A stretch of 64,000 nt of DNA. Origin: Streptomyces sp. Edi2. Lineage in GTDB: Bacteria > Actinomycetota > Actinomycetes > Streptomycetales > Streptomycetaceae. Location: the NCBI RefSeq assembly GCF_040253635.1, contig NZ_JBEJGX010000003.1, positions 5,667,501 to 5,731,500 on the forward strand. Direction: 5' to 3'. The position numbers and the translations under genes were made by a program. A model generated the notes under the pieces. It was given only the letters and a program-made list of their open reading frames with translations. It ran no database searches and was not told where the DNA came from. The number at the start of each line of letters is the position of its first letter. The first letter of the stretch is position 1. Shown here one piece after another: positions 55,532-63,189 of this stretch.

Positions 55532-55609
55532 TTAAATCCAGCCGTACCAGGCGTATGCCTTGAGGCTCTTTTCCGGACGGAACTTCTTGACGATGCGAAC
55601 GAGTTTCAT
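55532..55609 (-). CDS. Candidate atropopeptide-type RiPP precursor peptide
   Basis: 25-codon ORF, ATG at 55607-55609, TAA at 55532-55534, with an ideal GGAGGT RBS 5 nt upstream. The product has a basic leader (begins MKLVRIVKKFRPEKS) and an aromatic C-terminus LKAYAWYGWI. The last six residues AWYGWI (20-25) line up with the AWYIWY core of tryptorubin A: same Ala-Trp-Tyr-x-Trp frame, Gly for Ile at core position 4 and Ile for Tyr at position 6. It is followed by a P450 gene on the same strand. A leader cleaved before Ala20 and P450-made aryl cross-links are inferred. No protease or exporter gene is adjacent. Confidence 0.8.
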   Translation of the reverse strand: MKLVRIVKKFRPEKSLKAYAWYGWI

Positions 55610-55953
55610 GAGCACCTCCATTTGCGTGGCGAACGGGATACTTATGCGACGGCAGAAGATGTAGAGACCGGGCGGAATTCCCGGCATTAATTTCAACTGC
55701 CGTGGAAAGTGAAGACCTATTCGGTGAATGTGTCAAGTGATCCACATCACTAGCTGAATTGCCTCATTCGCGTTTCGAATTCATCCGCATTCGCATCTCG
55801 GCAAATCATCCCTAATTAACTCATTAGCGCCCAATACGGGTATCAAAAGAGAGTGGATGGCGTCGAATGAGGTGGTTTAGTCGCATATGTATGACATGAA
55901 CATGTTCTATAGGGGCGGGTCGAAGGTCTCCGGTCCCTGCTCCGGCGCGGCGG
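55610..55953. promoter_or_regulatory. AT-rich leader/promoter region of the peptide-P450 operon
   Basis: About 340 bp, far more AT-rich than the rest of the window, without a convincing ORF. It contains CCGGG-CGGAATT-CCCGG (about 55664-55680) and the palindrome GTGAT-CCAC-ATCAC (55737-55750), a possible operator of CRP-like form. The base composition suggests recent acquisition with the peptide gene. Confidence 0.5.
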
Positions 55954-56070
55954 CTCTCCAACACGGAAAACCGTGAAGCGGTGGTGAAGCCGGCGCAGTC
56001 GGTCGTCAACTGGCCCTCAGGCCCGGATCAGTTCCAGTCCCTCGGCCACTGCGGGCAGTTCGCGATGGGG
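55954..56070 (+). pseudogene. Decayed, internally deleted copy of cutA
   Basis: Bases about 55962-56008 match the cutA 5' coding region (56130-56175), including ACGGAAAACCGTGAAGCGG against ACGGAGAACCGCGAAGCGG. Bases 56009-56065 instead match the cutA 3' end and its downstream flank (around 56417-56475, TCAGGCCCGG...CAGTTCC...GGGCAGTTCGC). So it is a tandem copy that has lost its middle. The intact gene starts 31 bp later. Confidence 0.75.
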
Positions 56071-56101
56071 CCTGTTGCCACTTCGCCACTACAGTCGCCG
56101 C

Positions 56102-56425
56102 ATGACTGACTTTCTTCAGGTGTCCACGGCAACGGAGAACCGCGAAGCGGCGGTGAAGCTGGCGCAGTCGGTCGTCTCTGCACGGCTCGCAGCCGGTGCG
56201 CAGATCGTCGGCCCCGTCGGGTCGGTGTTCTGGCACCAGGGCGAGTTCGGCTCAGGCGAAGAATGGCAACTCGTCCTCAAGATTCGTGCCGACCGTTACC
56301 ACGAGGTCGAGACGCATCTGCTCAAGCACCACCCCTGGCAGAACCCCGAAGTCTCCGCAGTGCCGATCGTTGCCGGGGCGAATGGCTATCTGCGCTGGCT
56401 GGAGACAACCACGGCACTGGACTGA
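56102..56425 (+). CDS. cutA: CutA1 divalent-cation tolerance protein
   Basis: 107-aa trimeric CutA-family protein. FLQVSTATENREAAVKLAQS at the N-terminus and GSVFWHQGEF plus EEWQLVLKIRADRYHEVETH match the family. Role in copper tolerance is historical and not proven. ATG 56102 gives the normal length; no strong RBS. A deleted second copy lies directly upstream. Confidence 0.88.
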   Translation: MTDFLQVSTATENREAAVKLAQSVVSARLAAGAQIVGPVGSVFWHQGEFGSGEEWQLVLKIRADRYHEVETHLLKHHPWQNPEVSAVPIVAGANGYLRWLETTTALD

Positions 56426-56504
56426 CGTCAGGCCCGGGCCAGTTCCATACCTCGGTCATCTCGGGCAGTTCGCCGGTGAGAGCTGAGCTGGCGCAGGGGC
56501 GATT

Positions 56505-56973
56505 TCAGCGTGTGGCGGGCATGTTGCCGTCGCGCCAGTCGTTGAGGCGCTTTCGGATGCTGGGCACCATCGGAAGCGCATCACTCTCTCCGGGCTCAAA
56601 CCACCGGACGTCCGTGGATTCTTCGGACACCGCCAGCTGCCCGCCCAACGGTCTCGCCAGGAAGCAGATGGATAATTCCTGCCGCACTTCGCCATCGTCG
56701 TAGGCGAAGACGTGATGGGGGGTTGGTGTAGGTGCCCACGATTCCTACGACTTCGACATGGAACCCGGTCTCTTCGCGGGTCTCCCGAACTGGGCAGTCC
56801 GGCAGTGACTCGCCAATATTCATGGCCCCACCGGGAAGTGCCCACATGTCGTTGTCGCGCCGACGCTGAAGCAGGACGCGCCCGGAGTCGTCGACCACAA
56901 CCGCAGATGCCACCGGAACCAAGCTGTTCGCGGCAGGGGCATGAGGGTCGTTCTCGTAGTCGCGCCTACTCAT
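56505..56973 (-). pseudogene. NUDIX hydrolase with one-base frameshift
   Basis: From ATG 56971-56973 the frame encodes MSRRDYENDPHAPAANSLVP, a complete Nudix box (GGAMNIGES, then RETREETGF) and GIVGTYTNP. It then shifts at a run of six C (minus strand; 56717-56722). The other frame continues as HHVFAYDDGE, EVRQELSICFLARPLGGQLA, VRWFEPGES to the stop at 56505. Removing one C restores a 155-aa protein. Either a true phase-type mutation in a homopolymer or a sequencing error. Family: nucleotide or related diphosphate hydrolase. Confidence 0.8.
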
Positions 56974-57131
56974 CGCCGCCGCCTTCCCGCACCGGAGAGC
57001 CCCTTCCACAGTTCTTCTACGCACTCGGGATTGCACACCCGCGCCTTTAGCTCTGCCCCGGGTATCTGCCCACGGACCCCGTACGGGCCGTACGCTGGCT
57101 GGGACGGCTACGCCACCCAGAGGGGGCACGC

Positions 57132-58360
57132 ATGGATCTGTCGGACGAGCTCGGCACCGGCGAGCGGATCAGGGTTCTGCGGGAGTCGCGCGGTATGACT
57201 CGTGCCGCCCTCGCCCACCTCTGCGGGCGTGGCCCGGACTGGCTGAAGAAGATCGAGACCGGCGAACGTGAACTCGGTTCCCATACCCTGCTGTTGCGCC
57301 TCGGTGCCGCGCTTCAGGTGTCCGACCTCTCCGTTCTCACCGGGAACAGCGACGGCCCGGCGCAGCTGGTGCCGCTCGCAGGCTGAACCATCCGGCCATG
57401 CCTGAGATCTGGACCGCGGTGATGAACCGGTCCCTGACCACCGTGGCCAGGGGCCCCCTCGAACCGGCTGTGCTGCAAGGGCGCGTCGACCAGACATGGC
57501 GCCTGTGGCACACCACCGATCGCAACCGCACCGAGGTGGGGGCCTTGCTCCCCGGCCTCATCCGCGACGGGGAAGCCGCCGTGCGGGCGCTCGACGGTGA
57601 CCAGCGCCGTGCCGCCCTGGTGGCGTTGTCCGACGTATACCGGCTCACGGGCCAGGCCACCGCCTACGTCGCTCCCGCCGAGCTGGCGTGGGTCGTCGCC
57701 GACCGTGCCCTGTCCGCTGCGCAGGACGCTGACCAGCCTGCCGCCATAGCTGCCGCCGCTTGGAACATGGGCAACATCCTGCGCGAAACGTCGTATCCGG
57801 AGGAGGCGTTGCGCATCGTCGCTGAGGCCGCCGACCTCATCCGGCCGCACCTCGATGACGCTCCCGACGACTGGCGCGGCATCTACGGTGCGCTTCAGCT
57901 GCACGCCGCGGTCACGGTGGCGCGAGAGGGCCGCGAGGGAGACGCGTGGCGGTACTGGGACAAGGGCGACCAGGCGGCGAAGTCCTTACCCGCCTCGTAC
58001 GTCCATCCCTCCACCGTGTTCGGCCGGGCCAATGTCGATTTCCACGCTGTCAGCGTCGCGACCGATCTGCGCAAGGCGCAAAAGGCCCTTGGGCTCGCTG
58101 ACGACCTTGATCCGGATGTGATGCCCTCCCGCGAGCGGCGTGCCCGGCTGTGGGTGGAAGTCGCCCGAGGGCACCTACAGCGCGGTGACCGGACCGCCGC
58201 CCTGCATGTGATGCAGATGGCCCACCGGATCGGTGCCGAGACCGTCACCTACACGCCGTCCGCCCGTGTCGTGGCCGCCGATCTGTGGCGCTCCGCGCCG
58301 CGCGCGATGCGTAAGGACGCTGGGCGGCTGGCCGAGGCCGTCGGGGCCGCGACCGCCTGA
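57132..58360 (+). pseudogene. XRE-type regulator split by a frameshift
   Basis: The first part (57132-57386) gives an HTH_XRE domain (GERIRVLRESRGMTRAALAH, DWLKKIETGERELGS) and ends at LVPLAG. The second part (57398-58360, another frame) begins MPEIWTAVMNRSL and gives the helical C-terminal domain (VDQTWRLWHTTDRNRTEVGA, LVALSDVYRLTGQATAYVAP). Together they form the about 409-aa streptomycete regulator usually encoded in one frame; a single base lost around 57384 (GGCTG before AACCATCC) accounts for the break. The regulated genes are presumably the small genes downstream. Confidence 0.8.
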
Positions 58361-58463
58361 CCAGAGGGACATACAGGGACAGGGGGACAATCTGTCCCCT
58401 TTTCCCTTGCACCGGCCCCTACGGTGGCGCACCTGCCTCCGCGCCGACCGAACGGGGTGACAC

Positions 58464-58700
58464 ATGAATCCGGGCGCCCGATTGCACGCATCGACCCGCC
58501 GGGGTGAACCGCCCTCCGGCGACGGCGTCACGGGAGAGATCCGCGTACCGCTGGCCCTGTACGCCGTCGATGAGCACCGCGGCACTGTTGACCTCGTTCT
58601 GTCGCGCGCGGATGCAGCATTGCTGCTTGCCTCGCTCGTGGAGGCCCTCGGCGCCCCCACCCACGCATCGTGGCCTCAGCGCCCGGAAGGCGCGCGGTGA
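58464..58700 (+). CDS. Small hypothetical protein, common beside XRE regulators
   Basis: 78 aa with a conserved-looking core GEIRVPLALYAVDEHRGTV and an amphipathic C-terminal helix (VLSRADAALLLASLVEAL). No known function. ATG 58464, weak GGGG RBS. It starts 103 bp after the split regulator in the same direction and precedes the graspetide remnant, in the usual streptomycete order. Confidence 0.65.
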   Translation: MNPGARLHASTRRGEPPSGDGVTGEIRVPLALYAVDEHRGTVDLVLSRADAALLLASLVEALGAPTHASWPQRPEGAR

Positions 58701-58816
58701 TCAGCCAATCCGGCTTGAGGATGTCGCGAACACCCCAAGCCCTGCCCGCCAACAAAGACCCCCGCGACGTTGCTGCGTCCGGGGGCGTGGCCATCAACCC
58801 CTGGGAGGTTGACGAC

Positions 58817-59335
58817 ATGGCGAAGACTATCGCCAGGATCTTCGAATCGCTGCTGCGGCTGTTACTGCCCGCACGAGGGCGTCACCGGTCCTTCGGCTGT
58901 CTGCCCACCGTGAGGTGTGAGGACGCGCCGACCCTCGTGCTTGCCCGTGTGCCCGGCGGAAGAGAGGGGCTGTCGAGCCCGGACGGGAAGCCGTGTTTCC
59001 TCGTGGGCGACGGGACCAGCTACGTGTCGCGGCTCGCCGACAACGTGGAGGCGGAGCAGCTCGACTCCGCCGCCGACCTCATGGACGAAGCGCGCCGCGT
59101 CTTTGCCGCCCGGACGTGGACGCCCGGAGAACTTCACCTGCTGGCCGTGGAATTGGCCAGCTCGCTCGCCAACGTGCACCGGGTGGCGAAGAGCAGAGGC
59201 GCGCGCCTGCCCGTGCCGGACGACGAGGGCCCCAATGCCGACGGTGACGGCCCCGATGCCGATGAAGCTCCGAGCGACCACGACATCAACGGCGAAGATG
59301 CCGGGCCTCGGCTTCCGGCGGAGTCGTTCGGCTGA
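58817..59335 (+). CDS. Hypothetical protein of the graspetide-type neighbourhood
   Basis: 172 aa from ATG 58817, which has GGGAGG about 9 nt upstream. A basic amphipathic N-terminus (MAKTIARIFESLLRLLLPAR, ending GRHR) suggests membrane contact. The middle is a small mixed domain (FLVGDGTSYVSRLADNVEAE, helical TWTPGELHLLAVELASSLAN), and the tail is acidic, Asp/Gly/Pro-rich. It recurs next to ATP-grasp peptide loci in streptomycetes, but its role is not known. Confidence 0.6.
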   Translation: MAKTIARIFESLLRLLLPARGRHRSFGCLPTVRCEDAPTLVLARVPGGREGLSSPDGKPCFLVGDGTSYVSRLADNVEAEQLDSAADLMDEARRVFAARTWTPGELHLLAVELASSLANVHRVAKSRGARLPVPDDEGPNADGDGPDADEAPSDHDINGEDAGPRLPAESFG

Positions 59336-59450
59336 GCCCGGCACGGTGCGCAGGCAGGCAGTCGGTTGCGCTGGCGCCACCGGAATCCATCCGCCGAGAT
59401 CCACCACCGGAATCCATCCATCGAAAGAAATTCGAGAAAAGGGGAAGCAA

Positions 59451-59525
59451 TGCCCACCACAGTTGAGGAGTGTCGGCCCGCCGGAGCAGACTGCCGCCGT
59501 GTACGCGAGTGTCGTCAACCCTGAC
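59451..59525 (+). other. 24-codon ORF with strong RBS, possible relic of a precursor gene
   Basis: ATG 59451 is preceded by AAGGGGA at a good distance and reads MPTTVEECRPAGADCRR before stopping at 59525. It overlaps the ATP-grasp remnant in another frame. It looks like the 5' end of a lost gene, possibly the graspetide precursor, joined by deletion to the ligase remnant. A 16-bp sequence CCACCGGAATCCATCC is repeated just upstream (about 59378-59393 and 59405-59420). Confidence 0.4.
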
Positions 59526-59918
59526 GACCTCCCTCATGAGGCCATCGCCACCACCGCCCATATGTTCCAGGAGTGGGTACCCAAGGCGTACGAGGTGCGG
59601 TTGACGGTCGTCGACGGCGAGATCTTCGCGGCCGAGATCCATGCCGACTCGGACGCCGGCCACATCGACTGGCGCAGTGACTACGACAGCCATACCTATA
59701 AGGTCTGTGACCCGCCGTCCGAGGTGGCCGCCGGCGTGCGGCGGATGCTGGAACGGCTCGCCCTGCCGTATGGCGCGTTCGACTTCGTGGTGACGCCGGA
59801 GGGGCAATGGCGATTTCTGGAGGTCAACCCGAACGGGCAGTACGGATTCATCGAGCAGCCGACCGGACTGCCGATCACGGCCGCGATCTGTGACTACTTG
59901 GAAGGAGCTGCCCTGTGA
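59499..59918 (+). pseudogene. ATP-grasp ribosomal peptide ligase, C-terminal remnant
   Basis: About 139 codons that match the C-terminal part of TgmB/MvdD-type graspetide ligases: TTAHMFQEWVPKAYEVRLTV, then SDAGHIDWRSDYD, FDFVVTPEGQWRFLEVNPNG and GLPITAAICDYLEG. Intact enzymes are about 320 aa; the N-terminal lobe and half of the ATP-binding core are missing, so it cannot form the omega-ester bonds made by the family. GTG 59499 is in frame but has no RBS. Its stop overlaps the methyltransferase start (GTGA), preserving the usual gene order. Confidence 0.8.
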
Positions 59919-60301
59919 CGCAGGTCCTCGAGGACGAACAGCACGTTATCCGGGCACGTGTCTCACTCACCCGGCAGATCGACCGCGGAGGCGTGGTGCT
60001 GTCGTCGCCTCTGGCAGAAGCGTTTCTCAACGTCCCCCGGCATCCGTTCGTCCCTGCCTTCTACCGGCGCCAGGGTGAACGGTTCATCCCCTGGCGGATC
60101 ACCGACGGTGACGCGGAGGCATGGCTCGACGCCGTGTACACGGACGACTCCCTCATCACCGAAGTGGACGGTGTACATGCCGAGCAAGCCGCCCCCGGCG
60201 GAGTGACCGGCGTACCTACGTCATCCTCAACCGCGCCGGGCCTCATGGCGGACATGCTCGACGCCCTCGACGTGCACGAAGGGGATGAGGTCTACCTCTG
60301 A
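59915..60301 (+). pseudogene. Graspetide-system methyltransferase, 5' part cut by an IS
   Basis: N-terminal 128 codons of a PCMT-like methyltransferase of the ATP-grasp peptide maturation system (TRQIDRGGVVLSSPLAEAFL, VPRHPFVPAFYR), ending at DALDVHEGDEVYL, immediately before SAM motif I. A stop from the IS left end follows. GTG 59915 has GGAAGGAG upstream. The rest of the gene resumes at 62225. Confidence 0.85.
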
Positions 60302-60397
60302 TCTTGCGCAGTGCTCCGTCCTTGAGGGCGGAGGTGAAGCGCATCCCTGGCCCGGAGGCGCGTAGCGCCGGAGTTCTCTGCGCCTGCGGGGCGACGG

Positions 60398-60826
60398 TCA
60401 GACAGGCCGTTTCTGGTTCTCGATGTACTGCTTTACGACGGTCAGCGGTGCGCCGCCGCAGCTTCCGGCGAAGTAGGAGCCGGACCAGAAGTGTCCGCCC
60501 CACAGGTACCGGCGGACGTGGCTGTCGTACTCCTTGCGCAGCAGGCGGGCCGAGACGCCCTTGAGGGAGTTCACCAGCTTGGAGAGCTGGACCTTGGGCG
60601 GGTAGTGCACCAGGAGGTGCACGTGGTCGTCCTCGCCGTTGAACTGCTTGAGTTCGGACTCGAAGTCCTCGCAGACCTCCCGCATGATCTCCTCACAGCG
60701 CGTGAGCATGGCGTCCGTCATAGCCTTGCGCCGGTACTTCGTGACGAAAACCAAGTGGACATGCAGGTTGCAGACGACGTGACGTCCGGTACGTACGTCG
60801 GGATTGGGGTTCCATCTCGGTGACAT
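60398..60826 (-). CDS. tnpA: IS200/IS605 TnpA, Y1 HUH transposase
   Basis: 142-aa single-strand transposase. The HUH motif is DDHVHLLV (His68, His70), the catalytic Tyr is Tyr134 in VVKQYIENQ, and the N-terminal CNLHVHLVFVTKYRRK strand is typical. Length and motifs are complete, so it is probably active. It excises and inserts the element as single-stranded circles and recognises the end hairpins. Confidence 0.95.
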   Translation of the reverse strand: MSPRWNPNPDVRTGRHVVCNLHVHLVFVTKYRRKAMTDAMLTRCEEIMREVCEDFESELKQFNGEDDHVHLLVHYPPKVQLSKLVNSLKGVSARLLRKEYDSHVRRYLWGGHFWSGSYFAGSCGGAPLTVVKQYIENQKRPV

Positions 60827-60849
60827 GAACCAAATGATAGAGTGATCGC

Positions 60850-62172
60850 GTGAACTCGGAACTTGGCCTGGTCAAGCGGAAGTTCGGGCATCGAGCCCGT
60901 CTGGCGCTGTCGCCTGCCGAGCTCCGGGCCATGGACGATCAGGCGCACGCGGCCCGTACCATGTGGAACTGCCTGCACGCGTGGTGGCAGATGATGCCGA
61001 AGGAGAAGCGGTCTCTGGCCGCTGCGGACGCGGCGATCCGCCAGGCCCGCAAGGACATCGACTTCCTCGCCGTACTTCCGGCGCAGGGCGCTCAGGCGGT
61101 CCTCAAGACGTACTTCCAATCCTGGAAGAACTGCTGGGACGGCCGCGCCGAGGAGCCGAACTTCAAGGGCCGGTTCCGGCCGGTGATGTCCATGGGCATC
61201 CCCCAGGGCCGCGACCTCCAGATCAAGCGGGTCCACCGCCGATGGGGCATGGTCAACATTCCCAAGGTCGGACGTGTTCGCTTCCGCTGGACCAAAGACC
61301 TGCCCGTCGGCAAGCAGGCAGACAGCGACAACCGGATCACCGGAGCCCGTCTGGTCAAGGACGGCCTGGGCTGGCACATCGCCTTCCGGATCACCATCCT
61401 GGACCGCACCCCCGAACCCCACTCGGGGCCGGAGGCCGGCATCGACATGGGCGTCAACATCCCCGTGGCGCTCTCCGACGGCAACCACCACGACCACGGA
61501 CGCCCGCCCCGCCTCCCCGACGGCACCTGCGACCGGGACAAGTGGCTGAACCCCGACGAGAAGGCCAAGCTGCTCCGCCTGGAACAGCGCGCCGCGCACC
61601 GCAAGACCTTCCGCAAGCCGAAGGAGAAGACCTCTCGACGCCTGCACCGCACCTACGACCAGATCCGAGCACTGCGCGCAAAAGCCACGCGCCGCAGCAT
61701 CGACTGGCAGCACAAGACCACCACGACCCTCGCCGAGCGGTACAGCGTGATCGTGGTGGAAGACCTGCACATCACGAACATGACCAAGTCCGCGAAGGGC
61801 ACCGTCGAGAACCCCGGTAAGAACGTCAAGCAGAAGTCTGGTCTCAACCGCTCCAGCCTCCAAGAGGCATGGGGCCGCACCGTGACCATGCTGACGTACA
61901 AGACCGCCCGCCAGGGCGGAGCGCTGGTCAAGGTTCCCGCGCCCTACACCTCCCAGCGCTGCTCCGCGTGTGGCTTCCTCACGCCCGGCAGCCGGGAAAC
62001 GCAGGCTCGGTTCGTGTGCAAGAACCCCGACTGCGGATGGACCGGCAACGCCGACCACAACGGAGCCCGCAACGTCTTGTACCTGTACCGGATCGGCCAC
62101 GTGGCGATCCCGGCTGCCGGGAGGGCAGTCGTCAGGCGCACTCGCGGCGTCAAGCCCGCCACCGCAAGGTAG
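60850..62172 (+). CDS. tnpB: TnpB RNA-guided nuclease of IS605
   Basis: 440-aa TnpB. The RuvC acidic residues are in place: Asp199 (AGIDMGVNIPV), Glu304 (VVEDLHITNM) and Asp402 (NADHNGARN), with the zinc ribbon Cys371, Cys374, Cys390, Cys395. GTG 60850. TnpB proteins use an RNA from the element's right end to cleave DNA next to a short motif and thereby help retain the IS. The protein appears full-length and intact. Confidence 0.93.
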   Translation: MNSELGLVKRKFGHRARLALSPAELRAMDDQAHAARTMWNCLHAWWQMMPKEKRSLAAADAAIRQARKDIDFLAVLPAQGAQAVLKTYFQSWKNCWDGRAEEPNFKGRFRPVMSMGIPQGRDLQIKRVHRRWGMVNIPKVGRVRFRWTKDLPVGKQADSDNRITGARLVKDGLGWHIAFRITILDRTPEPHSGPEAGIDMGVNIPVALSDGNHHDHGRPPRLPDGTCDRDKWLNPDEKAKLLRLEQRAAHRKTFRKPKEKTSRRLHRTYDQIRALRAKATRRSIDWQHKTTTTLAERYSVIVVEDLHITNMTKSAKGTVENPGKNVKQKSGLNRSSLQEAWGRTVTMLTYKTARQGGALVKVPAPYTSQRCSACGFLTPGSRETQARFVCKNPDCGWTGNADHNGARNVLYLYRIGHVAIPAAGRAVVRRTRGVKPATAR

Positions 62173-62218
62173 ACGGGAATCTCCTTCCTGAGCTTGCGAA
62201 GGGAGGAGAGCACTTCAA
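62080..62218 (+). ncRNA. Candidate omega RNA at the IS right end
   Basis: In this family the guide RNA overlaps the 3' end of tnpB and runs to the right end of the element. Here the tnpB end is followed by GGGAATCTCCTTCC, a hairpin and GGGAGGAGAGCACTTCAA (62201-62218). The guide would be read from the flank starting at about 62219, inside the interrupted methyltransferase gene. The 5' limit is a guess. Confidence 0.45.
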
Positions 62219-62224
62219 GAAGCA

Positions 62225-63013
62225 GGGGCCGGTAGTGGCTACAACGCCGCGATGCTCTGCCACCTCGCCGGTGACAAGCACGTCACCACCATGGATCGCT
62301 CCGGCACCCTCACGACCCTGGCCCGCGAGCGGCTCAGCGGCGTCGGCTTCGACCCGCTCGTGATCCACGGCGACGGCGCACGGGATGTCCCGCCCGAGGC
62401 GACGTACGACCGCATCATCGCCACGGCCTCGGTACGCCGCGTGCCGCCCTTGTGGCTGGAGCGATGCCGTATCGGCGGCATCCTCGTCGTGCCTCTCAAG
62501 GGCACGCTCGCCGGGGGAATGATCGCCCGGCTCACGAAGCTGCCGGACGGCACGGCGGCCGGGCGCATTCTCCCTACGCCTGCCGCCTTCATGCCGCTCA
62601 AGAGCGGTAGCGAAGCCGATGTGAAGGTACCCGAGATCCCCGACAGCCCATCGCGTGAGGCGGCGCTCTCCGGGCGTGTGCTGGATGACTGGACGTTCTC
62701 GTTCTTCGCTCAGCTTCACATGCCGCGCAGCCTCCACCGTACCTACGGCCGGAGCGAGGACGGCCGTCACATCACGACGTTGCACGACCCTGTGGACGGC
62801 TCGGCCACCCGCATCGAGGACATGCCCGAGGCGACGCCGCTGGTGAGCTCCACCGGACCGCGCGATCTGTGGGCACCGGTCGAAGACGCACACCAGCTTT
62901 GGCGGCGACTCAACCGGCCACGACGTGAGTGGTTCGGTATCGAGGCCAGCCCCGCTGGGCAGACCGTGACCTACACATCACCGAACGGCCAGGAGCATCG
63001 CTGGACGGCATAG
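62225..63013 (+). pseudogene. Graspetide-system methyltransferase, 3' part
   Basis: Resumes the interrupted gene in frame from the second half of SAM motif I (AGSGYNAAMLCHLAGD) through TTMDRSGTLTTLARERL, YDRIIATASVRRVPPLWLER and the C-terminal NRPRREWFGIEAS...HRWTA to the stop at 63011-63013. About 260 codons with no further damage. The two halves fit if the 1.92-kb IS is removed, with a few bases uncertain at the junction. Confidence 0.85.
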
Positions 63014-63189
63014 CCATGAACCGGCGACAGGGCCGATGTGCTGCTCCCCGGGGACGAGCACTCCTCCTGGATTCTGGAAGCCGTCGGCGAGTCCCGCCCC
63101 CGGTCCAAAGCGCGCGGAGGTGGCCCGCAGGAAGTGCGCGGCGGAGAAGGCCAGGCGAGTTCCCGCTCAAGGCAACCCCCGCCAGGGGG

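Larger units (their letters stand above)
60299..62218. mobile_element. IS200/IS605-family element (tnpA and tnpB, divergent)
   Basis: About 1.92 kb, inserted in the methyltransferase gene. The left end carries the hairpin CTCCGTCC-TTGA-GGGCGGAG (60314-60333); the right end has an imperfect hairpin (about 62180-62209) and finishes near TTCAA at 62214-62218. tnpA is on the minus strand, tnpB on the plus strand, starts 23 bp apart. No target duplication is expected in this family and none is evident. Exact ends are estimated to within a few bases. Confidence 0.85.

Noticed and set aside
55824..56009. 61-codon minus-strand ORF before cutA
   Set aside because: Lies across the decayed cutA copy and has no RBS or protein-like composition.
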